From NCBI GenBank assembly GCA_034722275.1, contig JAYENW010000012.1, positions 109,028 through 173,027 on the forward strand: 64,000 bases of DNA, given 5' to 3'. The stretch is from M55B177 sp034722275 (GTDB lineage: Bacteria > Chloroflexota > Dehalococcoidia > GIF9 > AB-539-J10). Each line of letters opens with the position of its first letter. Within the stretch, counting starts at the first letter, position 1. The notes under the pieces were generated by a model that did no database searches, had not been told where the DNA came from, and saw only the letters and a program-made list of their open reading frames with translations. A program made the translations under genes and the position numbers. This document shows, piece by piece, positions 24,813-34,191 of this stretch.

Positions 24813-27587
24813 CTATCCTCCTAACTCCGAACTGGACTTCGCCTCTTCCACCGGTTTCCAGGTGGGCATTTTCCAGGCTCCTTCATATTCCAGACGACGG
24901 TCAATTTTGTATACTTTAACCCTGACCGCTGTCTCCTGGCTGAAAGATATGGGGCAGATATGCTTGAAGTCCGACTCCATCAATATATTAAAGTTCGAAC
25001 CTTTGCCATAGGCAATGGGCTGTCCTCGGGCCCAACCGCCGGAGCAGGCAGCGATGGCCACCGTCTCGGGATGCATACCCTGCATCGTTTTCAAGTAGCC
25101 CGTTATTTTGCGACCATAGGAGGATTCAATACAGATGAGGTCTCCGTCTTTCAATCCTTTCTTCTCAGCAGTATCAGCATTCATGGTAACAGAATAGGTA
25201 TAGGGATTCAATTTGCTAATCTCATCCAGCCAGGGAATCTCCGGCGTGCCCGAGCCACCATGAAGTATGTCTCGGTAGGAGAAGCCATAGAGGTCATACT
25301 CAGCACTTCCCTCCTTAGCCGCCTGAGGCACAAAGTAGCTCAGTAAAGGCGTCCATTGTTCCCAGTCAAGTTCTAGCCCAATCTTCTTAGCATTTTCCAT
25401 TACATGTGGTTTAAGCTCAGCTATGTGCTCGGAATAAAGCGGAACCCTGGTTTTAATGAATGGCCTCCAGTAAGCCTCTCTCACCTGCTTGGGCCAGTGT
25501 ATACCACCATGTTCCTTGAAATAATCCAGCCCATGCTCGGGACCGAAGTAATATTTGAACACACGATCCATCACCTCAGGGTAGGAAAGCTTCTCATCAG
25601 GTTTTATTATCTCAGTTATCTTGCTTTTATCTACCCCGCTAGCTCCTTTCATGCTGTGGATGTCGCCGCCAATGAGTGCTTCCCCACCAAAGCTGGAGAA
25701 ATAGACATTGTAATAATTATTCATTTCCTTTCTCATGCCCAGTCTATCGGCAAGATCCCACAATATCTCTATTACCTGCCTGCGCTCATACTGTGGCTCG
25801 ATCACCGGTTGGCGAAGAGGAAAGTACCACCCTTCAAGTCCAATTGGCCAGGTAAAGAAGGGAGCGTGATGCTCAAAAAGTCCCCAGCTCTCAAGAAAAT
25901 TGGTATCCGGCAGGATTATATCGGCAAAACCCTCGTTGAATTCATTGAAAGTGGTGTTGATAGAGACGGTGAAAGGAACTTTCTCAAAAAAGTCACACAC
26001 CACCTCTCTGCTCTGCGTAGTACGAGGGAAGTTGGCTCCATATATCATGGCTACCTTTATCTCATAGGGACGTCCCAGTTTATTCCAGTAATCCTCGAAA
26101 TCGCTGGTTGCCGGGTGAGGTGAGAATGAAGCTGTGGGCACAAGGTCCTTAAAACAGACATCGGCGGGAAGCTTCGATTCCTCCACCGGCCAAGGCTTGT
26201 GCTCCATAAATGTCCCCGTGGTCAACATTCCATCTCTGTCATCAGGATATGGTATGACGACAAACTTTCCCGTTTCGGGATAGCCCAGGCTGACCGGAGG
26301 CCAACCCAAGGTGCCGCCGGGTACATCCATGGCCCCAACTATGGCATTCAACAGACATACAGCACAATAGGTATGGGCTCCATTGGTGTGTCCCTGTCCA
26401 CCACGGAACATTATCGCTGACACCGGCCTGTAAGGCAACTTCTCCACATCACCAGCTTCACCATGAACCTCAATGGTGCTGCCTACCATGGCTGCCTGAG
26501 CAAACTCAGTGGCGATACGGCGAATAGTTTGCGCCGGCACAGTGCTTGCCTCGGATGCTTTCTCCGGAGTGTACTGCTTGACATGCTCCTTCAGCAGCTG
26601 CCAGGCCGGCTGGCACTTAACCCCATCCACCTCATAATCACCATAAAGCGCCACCTTAGTAGAATCTTCCACACTGGGGTCATCCCAGGTCTTGGCTTTT
26701 CCCTCTTCCTCATCCCAGAGCATCGCCTTTCCAGTTTTCTTATCTCTGACATAGGTTAAATCCGACTTGATAAGATAAGGCCCATTGGTTCTTGTCTTGA
26801 TAAACTCAGCATCATATATTCCCAGGTCATTTACAATGACATTGACCATGGCTAGAGCGATAGCCCCATCGGTTCCCGGCAAAAGTGGTATCCACTCTGT
26901 TGCCTTTCCGCCACCAAAATTACATATAGGGTCAAAGGCCACAGTCTTCATCCCCCTGGCCCTGGCTTCAGCAGACAATCTCATATTGAAGCCAAAGGAA
27001 TGTCCTGAACCAACCCCCTTATTAGAGCCAAAATAAATGACATAGTTGCAATACTTCCAGTCAGGAACTATGGACCAGGAGGCATGGAAAAGCCCCGCTC
27101 CCATATGAGCAGCGTTCCCGCAGTGAAGCCCGGCACCGCCAATATACCAGTTTGGTGTGCCGAAAAGAGCCCCAAAAACGGCAAATCCCAGAGCTAGGTT
27201 GGCCGAAGTCCCCGGTGTAGGAGTACCTCCGTGCAGCAACTGCTTGGGATTATCTTTAATCTCTTCGAGCTTCTCAGCTATCTCATCCAGAGCCTCATCC
27301 CAGGATATCCGCTGCCACCTGGGATCCTCAAAAAATCCTTTCTTGGGATTGGTCCTCTTCATGGGATATTTACAAGCATTAGGGTCATAAAGGCTCTGAA
27401 TTAGCCCCTGAGCTTTGCCACAAATGCCGCCCTGGGGGCCAAAATCGTTGTCCGGATCACCTTCCATCTTAACGGCAACGCCATTAACGCGATGAATAGA
27501 TACACTACAGGTAGCATAACAACCACCACACGTCGTCTTGACCCAGGCATCATCCCAAATCTTTGGTTTCTTTTCGCTTTTCGGCAT
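24813..27587 (-). CDS. padB: Molybdopterin-dependent oxidoreductase catalytic subunit, phenylacetyl-CoA:acceptor oxidoreductase-like
   Basis: A 924-residue DMSO-reductase-family protein. N-terminal [4Fe-4S] ligands Cys20, Cys23, Cys27 and Cys56 (CGGCYATC...GGICG). A likely metal-ligand Cys156 lies in GGAGLHCGNAAHMG. Cofactor-binding segments include FRGGQGHTNG, ADIILPDTNFLESWG and the C-terminal molydopterin-dinucleotide domain near 800. There is no twin-arginine leader, which is unusual for NrfD-linked members but right for a CoA-thioester substrate. With padC- and padD-like genes and a downstream padEFGHI-like set, the best call is the enzyme oxidising phenylacetyl-CoA to phenylglyoxylate. 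The substrate is inferred from synteny and from shared PaaX-type regulation. Confidence 0.82.
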   Translation of the reverse strand: MPKSEKKPKIWDDAWVKTTCGGCYATCSVSIHRVNGVAVKMEGDPDNDFGPQGGICGKAQGLIQSLYDPNACKYPMKRTNPKKGFFEDPRWQRISWDEALDEIAEKLEEIKDNPKQLLHGGTPTPGTSANLALGFAVFGALFGTPNWYIGGAGLHCGNAAHMGAGLFHASWSIVPDWKYCNYVIYFGSNKGVGSGHSFGFNMRLSAEARARGMKTVAFDPICNFGGGKATEWIPLLPGTDGAIALAMVNVIVNDLGIYDAEFIKTRTNGPYLIKSDLTYVRDKKTGKAMLWDEEEGKAKTWDDPSVEDSTKVALYGDYEVDGVKCQPAWQLLKEHVKQYTPEKASEASTVPAQTIRRIATEFAQAAMVGSTIEVHGEAGDVEKLPYRPVSAIMFRGGQGHTNGAHTYCAVCLLNAIVGAMDVPGGTLGWPPVSLGYPETGKFVVIPYPDDRDGMLTTGTFMEHKPWPVEESKLPADVCFKDLVPTASFSPHPATSDFEDYWNKLGRPYEIKVAMIYGANFPRTTQSREVVCDFFEKVPFTVSINTTFNEFNEGFADIILPDTNFLESWGLFEHHAPFFTWPIGLEGWYFPLRQPVIEPQYERRQVIEILWDLADRLGMRKEMNNYYNVYFSSFGGEALIGGDIHSMKGASGVDKSKITEIIKPDEKLSYPEVMDRVFKYYFGPEHGLDYFKEHGGIHWPKQVREAYWRPFIKTRVPLYSEHIAELKPHVMENAKKIGLELDWEQWTPLLSYFVPQAAKEGSAEYDLYGFSYRDILHGGSGTPEIPWLDEISKLNPYTYSVTMNADTAEKKGLKDGDLICIESSYGRKITGYLKTMQGMHPETVAIAACSGGWARGQPIAYGKGSNFNILMESDFKHICPISFSQETAVRVKVYKIDRRLEYEGAWKMPTWKPVEEAKSSSELGG

Positions 27588-27714
27588 AAACTACCTCCTT
27601 AATAAAATCTCACAATATCAGGGTATTCCCTGTTTATTATCCCAGATACCTAAGCTAGAAACATATTAATAGCTGAGGACACTTATTAAATTGTTAAAGT
27701 GATAGCAATAGCAG

Positions 27715-27785
27715 ATATGTCACCAAATCTACATTGCGTTATTTTCCCGCTATGTATATTAATTCATACACCATCCTCTTGTCAA
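27715..27785 (-). promoter_or_regulatory. Promoter plus PaaX-type composite operator of the pad operon
   Basis: On the minus strand: -35 TTGACA (27780-27785), 18-bp spacer, -10 TAATAT (27756-27761), inverted repeat arms GCG...CGC at 27736-27750 over the expected start, and TGACATAT at 27715-27722. The repeat is less perfect than at the other two sites (CCCGC for TACGC) but the order and the 13-nt gap to TGACATAT are the same. It lies about 130-200 bp upstream of the padB-like start and right after the dch stop. Confidence 0.7.
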
Positions 27786-27812
27786 CAGGTAAACTGCGCT
27801 TTTTCAAGATTT

Positions 27813-28583
27813 TTAGTTATTTCTCCATACTGGTTTTCGCTTCTCCAGAAAGGAAGTCAGCCCCTCAACTGCATCTTCACTTTCCATGATGCCGCGTGAG
27901 AGATAAGTCATCATATCCATGGCTTTATCAAAGTCACCTATCTCTCTTACTGTATAAATAGCCTCCCTTGTCATACCAAGAATATAGCCGCTTTTATCCA
28001 GAAACCGGCCGACAAATTCATCCGCGGCTCTATCAAGCTCACCATCCGGGACCACTTTATTCACCAGGCCTATTCTCTGCGCCTCCTGAGCATCTACAGT
28101 ATCACCGGTGAGAATAAGCTCAAAAGCCTTTTTCATTCCTACCGTCCTGGGGAATATCACACTGGCAGGTGGGGGATTCACGCCCAGCTTTATCTCTGGC
28201 TGTCCCAGTTGCGCCTTTTCGGAAGCTATAGCCACATCACAGCCAGCTACCACCTCACAACCACCACCAAGCGCAACACCATTCACCACAGCGATAGTTG
28301 GCTTGCCCACTTCACGCAATGACTTAAAGAGCTGCCCAAATTCTTCCAGCATCAGCGGCAACTTATCACCCAGATGGTCTTTGACATCTACACCAGCACA
28401 GAAAGCTCTATCTCCACTGCCACGGATAACCACTACCTTAACTTCGGAATCTTCCTTGAGTTTTCTCAAGGCAGCATTCATTTCTTTGATGGTATTGAGG
28501 CTCAGCACATTAAGCGGAGGCCGGTTAATGATAATTTTGGCTATCCCTCTCCCCTTTTCTAATTTGATATCCTGATATTCCAT
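27813..28583 (-). CDS. dch: Cyclohexa-1,5-diene-1-carbonyl-CoA hydratase (enoyl-CoA hydratase family)
   Basis: A 256-residue crotonase-fold protein. Oxyanion-hole segments FCAGVDVKDH and NGVALGGGCEVVAGCDVAIAS are present. The INRPPLNVL start and the VKDH-containing loop followed by a short hydrophobic helix are typical of dienoyl-CoA hydratases of benzoyl-CoA pathways; length equals the family norm (about 258). It should hydrate cyclohexa-1,5-diene-1-carboxyl-CoA to 6-hydroxycyclohex-1-ene-1-carboxyl-CoA. It is the last gene of the run that begins with paaX and the benzoyl-CoA reductase, ending just before the pad promoter. A general short-chain enoyl-CoA hydratase is the alternative. Confidence 0.83.
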   Translation of the reverse strand: MEYQDIKLEKGRGIAKIIINRPPLNVLSLNTIKEMNAALRKLKEDSEVKVVVIRGSGDRAFCAGVDVKDHLGDKLPLMLEEFGQLFKSLREVGKPTIAVVNGVALGGGCEVVAGCDVAIASEKAQLGQPEIKLGVNPPPASVIFPRTVGMKKAFELILTGDTVDAQEAQRIGLVNKVVPDGELDRAADEFVGRFLDKSGYILGMTREAIYTVREIGDFDKAMDMMTYLSRGIMESEDAVEGLTSFLEKRKPVWRNN

Positions 28584-28625
28584 TTCACTCTCCTTATCGA
28601 GGACAAGCCTCGCTATATTATGAGA

Positions 28626-30788
28626 CTAAAAGAGATCCTCCAGTTCCCGATTCCCTTCAGGCATCTGACCATGTTCAATCATATATTGCTGCAGAAGCTC
28701 ACTCTCTCTCTTAGTATACATCGGTTCCTCCCGATACATAAAGTATTTAGCGTTTTCCCGAGTGTCCAACTCCTCTTGCAATTCTTGACGTAAATTCATG
28801 GCTCCTTTGATATACATTACATTCTCCCCTTCATCCAGCAGTTGATAAACTCCCTCTAACTCAGGAACAGTCGCCACATTCTCCGGGTTAAATTCAACCC
28901 ATAGTCTCACCTTGGGCGGCAGAATAACCTTGGAGAGCAGGAGCCTGAGGTCACACCTGAGACAGCGTTTAGCCTCACCAATCGCCGCTTCCAAAGTAAG
29001 AGGCAACTCTGCCTTATCCAAGCCAGCAAACTGAGGTGGAGGTGCATGGTAAGAAGCAGAGAGGCGCTCGAGGTCAGCAAATCCTTCCACTCGCCCCAGC
29101 CAGTGGTTGGTCTCCTCGGCCGGGAGCAGTGGCTCATCAATAACCCCATCACCGCCAAGATATTTGTCAACAGCCTCAGCCGCCTTACGACCAGAGGCAA
29201 TCGCCTTGATGGCGGAACGGGAGGAATCGCCCCGATGCCGGGTTAATTGATCCACCACCAGGTTGAAGAAGTTATCTTTCCCTGGCCCATCAACACAGCG
29301 GATAAAATCTTCAGATATGCCGCCGAGCACAACGTCTCCCCCGGCAAACACACCTTTCCGACTGGCAACCAGAGTATCCGGGGCGGCCGCAACACTTCCC
29401 ACAGGGGTTAGTTCAATTCCTTCCCCTTTTAGCCAAAGGGCAGGAGGCCCCACAAAAGTGCTCCCGGTGGCCAGGACTATAGCATCAAATCCTTCCTCCA
29501 GAAGCTCGCCAATTTGCATTCTGGGAGAATTAAGCTTTAAGTTCACCCCTGCCTGAAGGATTTCCTCAATGTCCTCCTCAAGAGCCTTTTTGGGCAGACG
29601 CTTGCGAGAAACGGCCTGCCTTAACATGCCACCGGGTAAAGAAGCTTGTTCAAAGATAGTTACCTCATGGCCTTTCCTCGTCAGGTAGTATCCCGTCGTC
29701 AGCCCTGTCGGGCCTGAGCCCAGGATGGCCACCCTCTTCCCAGTCGAGGTGGGCTCCTTGAGGTTTCTTTTCCAGAAGTCAGAGTGATTCTCACTCACAA
29801 ATCTCTTAAGAGCTCGGATGGCAACCGCTTCATTTACTTCACCCCGCCGACATTCCGCCTCGCAGAAACTGAGGCAGATGTAGCTGCACACGGAAGGCAG
29901 TGGAAGCTTCTCACGAACTACAGCGTAGGACTCATCAAATTTTCCTTCAGCGATGAGATGTACATAGCGGGGCACATCTATCCCCACCGGACAGGCAGCT
30001 CGGCATGGAGCTTCTTCAAACGGCTTCTTATCCAGCAAGGCACCTGTGGGACAGACCTCAACGCAGGCGGTGCAGAAACGGCAAGCGGATTCCCGAAGCG
30101 TAGGAGCAACAGTGCCTACAACCACTCGGCCCTCTTCATCAAAGACAAAACCCAGCGCTGATACTCCACGCACTTCGCTACAAACTCGGATGCAGCGTGT
30201 GCAGCCAATACAGAGATTGTAGTTTCGCTCCAATAACGGCTCATCCTTTATAATGGGGAGATCCTCGAAGACATATCGCGGGGTGTCGGGACTTATTCCG
30301 ACATATTCAGCTATTTTCTGGAGTTCACATCTGCCAAACTTGACACAGCACCTCTCATTTTCAGGAACGTTCATGGAACAGGGAAACCGAGCACAACCTT
30401 CCTTTTGGGCACAGGTCAAGCAGGCATGAGGATGTTTAGCCAGAAGAAATTTGAGCCTCTCCTGCCTGAAATCCTGAAGCTGTGGCGTATCAGTATGAAC
30501 TACCATCCCCTCCATCGCCTTGGTAGAACAAGCTCGCTTCGGCTCTTCTTCTCCTTCAATCTCCACCACGCAGAGCTGGCAGCCCTCATACTCCAGGTCA
30601 GGCCTTTTGTTCTCTATACGGACATCACCTCGATAGACCACCTCGGCCGGCTTCAAGGCCTCCACTGGAGGGAGGTCTGGATGGGAACAGAGATGCGGGA
30701 TATAAATGCCGGCCTGTTGCGCAGCCTCCAGAATCGTCGTCCCCTCTGCGACGGTGACTTCAACTTCATCAACAATCAAAGTAACCAT
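28626..30788 (-). CDS. NuoG-like 2Fe-2S/4Fe-4S plus GltD-like flavoprotein with GIY-YIG-like C-terminal domain
   Basis: ATG 30788 is preferred to the GTG at 30794. The product is 720 residues. Order: [2Fe-2S] domain with Cys34, 70, 73, 87; His-Cys cluster region near 119-132; two [4Fe-4S] motifs at 193-203 and 236-246; GltD-type N-terminal helical Fe-S region 260-330; FAD motif GSGPTG at 357-362; closing motif FAGGD at 481-485. The NAD(P)H-binding domain normally placed between the last two is missing (only about 120 residues separate them). Residues 640-720 resemble a degenerate GIY-YIG fold (GVYQLLD, VMYIKGAMNLRQEL). It may be a redox hub linking the Hdr-like proteins to ferredoxin; gene context is the benzoyl-CoA reductase operon. 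Confidence 0.8.
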   Translation of the reverse strand: MVTLIVDEVEVTVAEGTTILEAAQQAGIYIPHLCSHPDLPPVEALKPAEVVYRGDVRIENKRPDLEYEGCQLCVVEIEGEEEPKRACSTKAMEGMVVHTDTPQLQDFRQERLKFLLAKHPHACLTCAQKEGCARFPCSMNVPENERCCVKFGRCELQKIAEYVGISPDTPRYVFEDLPIIKDEPLLERNYNLCIGCTRCIRVCSEVRGVSALGFVFDEEGRVVVGTVAPTLRESACRFCTACVEVCPTGALLDKKPFEEAPCRAACPVGIDVPRYVHLIAEGKFDESYAVVREKLPLPSVCSYICLSFCEAECRRGEVNEAVAIRALKRFVSENHSDFWKRNLKEPTSTGKRVAILGSGPTGLTTGYYLTRKGHEVTIFEQASLPGGMLRQAVSRKRLPKKALEEDIEEILQAGVNLKLNSPRMQIGELLEEGFDAIVLATGSTFVGPPALWLKGEGIELTPVGSVAAAPDTLVASRKGVFAGGDVVLGGISEDFIRCVDGPGKDNFFNLVVDQLTRHRGDSSRSAIKAIASGRKAAEAVDKYLGGDGVIDEPLLPAEETNHWLGRVEGFADLERLSASYHAPPPQFAGLDKAELPLTLEAAIGEAKRCLRCDLRLLLSKVILPPKVRLWVEFNPENVATVPELEGVYQLLDEGENVMYIKGAMNLRQELQEELDTRENAKYFMYREEPMYTKRESELLQQYMIEHGQMPEGNRELEDLF

Positions 30789-30807
30789 AATCACCTAACA
30801 GCCTTGT

Positions 30808-33800
30808 CTAGTAAGTTAGCGCCTCCACTTCATCCAATATTTGGCGGTAAGTAAAATGGCTTAAGCTTATTGCCCCTGAAGGGCAGGTAGCAGCACAGGC
30901 CCCACATCCTTTGCACAAAGCGCGATTGACCTCCATGATACCTTCCGGGCTGACGAGAGAAAGCGCCCCGTAAGGGCATACTTTCTCACAGAGACCACAG
31001 CCAGAGCAGACTTCTTCGTCCACGGAGGCAACAATAGGCTCAATCTCAACCTTGCCCCGGGCCAACAAACTCAGGGCTTCAGAAGCAGCTGCCTTAGCCT
31101 GGGCCACGGTGTCGGGTATATCCTTAGGGCTCTCGCAACACCCGGCGATGAATACCCCGTCGTTCATTGTGGTTATGGGGTCAAGCTTGACATGCCTCTC
31201 CATGAAGAAGCCATCCGCCCGTCGGCCAATGGAGAAGAGCCTGGCCACTGCCTCCACATCGGCCCTCGGCTCAAGAGCGCTGCAGAGGATGACCATATCC
31301 ACCGGCACACGGATAAAACTGCTCAAAAGCGTATCCTCTACGCAGACGACGAGCTTACCTTTTTCCTCATCGCTTAAAGCCCGGTCAGTTACCCGGGAAA
31401 CCTTGCCGCGAATGAACTTTACTCCTTCCTGAGTGACGCGTTCATAAAATTCCTCATATCCTTCCCCAAAACAGCGCATGTCAATGTACATCTGATATAC
31501 CTGGGCATTCGTCTTCTCCTTGATGAGGTGAGCGAACTTGAGGGCATACATACAGCAGACACGGGAGCAATATTCATGAAAGTTCTTATCCCTGCTGCCA
31601 ACGCAGTGGATAATAGCTACGCTCTCCGGTTTCTGCCCATTCTTGAGATGGATCTCTCCATTGGTTGGCCCGGCAGCATTGGAAAGCCGCTCAAACTCAA
31701 GCCCGGTGATGACGTTGTCATATCTGCCATATCCATATTGGGAGATGACTGAGGGATCAAACTGCTGGTAACCAGTAGCCAAGATGATGCTGCCCACCTC
31801 TGCTTCTATAATCTCATCCTGCATGGCGTAATTAATGGCCCCGGGCTCACAGTACTTTTGACACTCATGACATTCAATACATCCTTCTATCTGTCCGGCA
31901 AGACAACGCGAAGCCTCTGAGATAGCCTCCTCCCGAGTATAGCCTGAGGTCACCTCTCGAAAATCCCCAACCCTTTTCATTACAGGTTCTTCTTCCATCT
32001 CCAGTCGCCCCTGAGGCGAGAAGCGGCTCTTTAATCCCTTTATCTCTTCCTCAGAAAGTTTCTCGGGCTCGGCTTTTTCTTCTTCACCCCCGCCTGGTTC
32101 GCCGCTCAAATATCGGCTTATTGAACAGGCCGCCTTTTTCCCCGCCGCTATGGCATCAATCACAGAAGCAGGCCCGCTAACTACATCTCCCCCTGCAAAG
32201 ACTCCTTCAAGACCGGTGGCACCTGTTTGGGAGTCAATTTCTATTGTACCTCCCTTGCCAAGTGATAGACCAAGTTCCTGAATAAATTCAGTCTCCGGAA
32301 CTTGTCCCAGAGCAGCGATGACTGTATCAACAGGTATTGTGAACTCAGAGCCTGTAATGGGAATAGGCCGAGGGCGACCGCTGGCATCCAGCTCCCCAAG
32401 TTTCATTCTGATACACTCCATCTTTGAAAGCTTTCCGCTTCCGGGAATAAAGCGCTCGGGTGCCGTCAGAAAATCTATTTTTATTCCTTCCTTCTCCACT
32501 GCCGCTACCTCTTCTGCTGAGGCTGGCATTTCAGCACGGGAGCGGCGATATACGATCCTTACATCCTCTCCACCAAGGCGCTTCGCTGTTCGAGCACAGT
32601 CAATAGCCGTATTGCCTCCTCCAATCACAGCAACCTTCTTGCCCACCTTTATCTCATCGCCAAGATTTACCCCCCGAAGGAAGCTTATCCCCTCCATCAC
32701 GCCAGGGAGGTCTTCCCTTTCAACCCCCAATCTCATTCCACCATGGGCGCCTGTGGCAATGAAGACTGCCTGGAAATTGTTCTTTATCTCGACAAGAGAG
32801 ACATCCTTGCCCACCTGAACTCCAGTTCTTATCTCCACTCCAAGTCTTCGAATATAATCTATCTCGCTTCCCAGAATTGTTTTCGGAAGACGATACTCGG
32901 GAATGCCATATCTAAGCATTCCCCCGGCTTCAGGCAGCGCTTCAAACATGGTCACTTCGTGCCCCTCCAGAGCAAGATCATTGGCTGCCGCCAGCCCGGC
33001 AGGGCCTGACCCTATAATTGCCACCCTGATACCTGTCTTCGTAATTTGGGGAACTTCGAGCTCATCTATGTCCACTTGATCAGCAGCAAACCTCTTAAGG
33101 TCGCGAATAGCCAGGGGCTCATCAAGCTGTCCCCGATTGCAGGCCTCCTCACAAGGAGCGTAACAAACTCTACCACAGGTAGAGGGCAGGGGATTTGTAG
33201 CTCTTATGAGCTTATAAGCCTCCTTAAACTTGCCTTCAGCAATGAGCTTGAGATAGCCCGGCACGTTAGTATGGATAGGGCAAGCATCCATGCAAGCAGC
33301 CTTGCAAGGCCGTTCCTCACGCCGGTCTATTACCGCTTTATTGGGCACGGCCTGAGGGAAGGAGATGTAGATTGCTTTACGCTCAGCCAACCCGAGGTCA
33401 AACTCACTCTTCATCACCACCGGGCATGCTTCAAAACACAAACCACAACCAGTGCATTTGGCCTCGTCTACATAACGGGCCTTCTTCCTGATCTTAACCT
33501 TGAAATTACCTATATAGCCTGAAACGTCTTCCACCTCGCTATAGGTCAGAAGCTCAATATTGGGATGGGAACCGACGTCGCTCATCTTTGGAGTCAGAAT
33601 ACAGGCAGAGCAGTCAAGTGTAGGGAAGGTTTCGTCAAGCTGGATCATGTGCCCACCAATAGAGGGCTCCCGCTCCACCAGGTAGACCTTGTAGCCGGCG
33701 TTGGCTATATCTAAAGCTGCCTGAATCCCAGCGATGCCACCACCAACGATGAGAATATTGGGATTAACAGGAACTTCCATCACCTCCAGCGGTTCGTGAT

Positions 33801-34191
33801 AGTAGACTCTCATCACCGCCGCTCGGACAAGTTCTTTGGCTTTCTCCGTGGCCCCATCATCATGAACCCAGCTGCATTGCTCCCGGATGTTGGCCATTTC
33901 GAAGAGGTAGGGATTCAGCCCGGCATCACGGCAAACGCGGCGGAAAGTGCGCTCATGCATGAGAGGTGAACAGGAGGCCACCACCACCCGGTTAAGCTTA
34001 TACTCCCGGATATCGTTCCCGACGAGCTCTTGCCCCGGGTCGGAGCACATGAACATATAGTCGCGGGCTACCACCACACCACGAAGGGAAGCAGCAAATC
34101 CTGCCACTTCTTTCACATCGACCGTATCCGCAATGTTGCTCCCACAGTGGCAAACATAAACCCCGATCCTTCTCTCTATTTCAGTCTTCAC
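30808..34191 (-). CDS. HdrA-type flavoprotein with inserted GltD/NfnB-type NAD(P)H module
   Basis: A 1127-residue protein starting at GTG 34191 (TAGTG overlap with the upstream HdrBC-like gene). Residues 1-285 are HdrA: the Cys-rich head (YVCHCGSNIADTVD), FAD motif VGGGIAGIQAALDIANAG at 149 and a ferredoxin motif CTGCGLCFEACPV at 246. Residues about 290-765 are a complete GltD-like unit with its own FAD site (GSGPAG, 394-399), NAD(P)H site (GGGNTA, 524-529) and FAGGD (665-669). HdrA sequence then resumes (CIECHECQKYCEPGAI at 771), ending in two ferredoxin motifs at 1062-1103. Predicted role: flavin-based electron bifurcation or transfer between NAD(P)H, ferredoxin and the HdrBC-like partner. 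Confidence 0.88.
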   Translation of the reverse strand: MKTEIERRIGVYVCHCGSNIADTVDVKEVAGFAASLRGVVVARDYMFMCSDPGQELVGNDIREYKLNRVVVASCSPLMHERTFRRVCRDAGLNPYLFEMANIREQCSWVHDDGATEKAKELVRAAVMRVYYHEPLEVMEVPVNPNILIVGGGIAGIQAALDIANAGYKVYLVEREPSIGGHMIQLDETFPTLDCSACILTPKMSDVGSHPNIELLTYSEVEDVSGYIGNFKVKIRKKARYVDEAKCTGCGLCFEACPVVMKSEFDLGLAERKAIYISFPQAVPNKAVIDRREERPCKAACMDACPIHTNVPGYLKLIAEGKFKEAYKLIRATNPLPSTCGRVCYAPCEEACNRGQLDEPLAIRDLKRFAADQVDIDELEVPQITKTGIRVAIIGSGPAGLAAANDLALEGHEVTMFEALPEAGGMLRYGIPEYRLPKTILGSEIDYIRRLGVEIRTGVQVGKDVSLVEIKNNFQAVFIATGAHGGMRLGVEREDLPGVMEGISFLRGVNLGDEIKVGKKVAVIGGGNTAIDCARTAKRLGGEDVRIVYRRSRAEMPASAEEVAAVEKEGIKIDFLTAPERFIPGSGKLSKMECIRMKLGELDASGRPRPIPITGSEFTIPVDTVIAALGQVPETEFIQELGLSLGKGGTIEIDSQTGATGLEGVFAGGDVVSGPASVIDAIAAGKKAACSISRYLSGEPGGGEEEKAEPEKLSEEEIKGLKSRFSPQGRLEMEEEPVMKRVGDFREVTSGYTREEAISEASRCLAGQIEGCIECHECQKYCEPGAINYAMQDEIIEAEVGSIILATGYQQFDPSVISQYGYGRYDNVITGLEFERLSNAAGPTNGEIHLKNGQKPESVAIIHCVGSRDKNFHEYCSRVCCMYALKFAHLIKEKTNAQVYQMYIDMRCFGEGYEEFYERVTQEGVKFIRGKVSRVTDRALSDEEKGKLVVCVEDTLLSSFIRVPVDMVILCSALEPRADVEAVARLFSIGRRADGFFMERHVKLDPITTMNDGVFIAGCCESPKDIPDTVAQAKAAASEALSLLARGKVEIEPIVASVDEEVCSGCGLCEKVCPYGALSLVSPEGIMEVNRALCKGCGACAATCPSGAISLSHFTYRQILDEVEALTY

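Noticed and set aside
24813..27587. Arsenate, thiosulfate, polysulfide or tetrathionate reductase for the 924-aa molybdoenzyme
   Set aside because: Possible by family, but the lack of a Tat leader and the eight-gene padBCDEFGHI-like order with PaaX-type control favour phenylacetyl-CoA oxidation.
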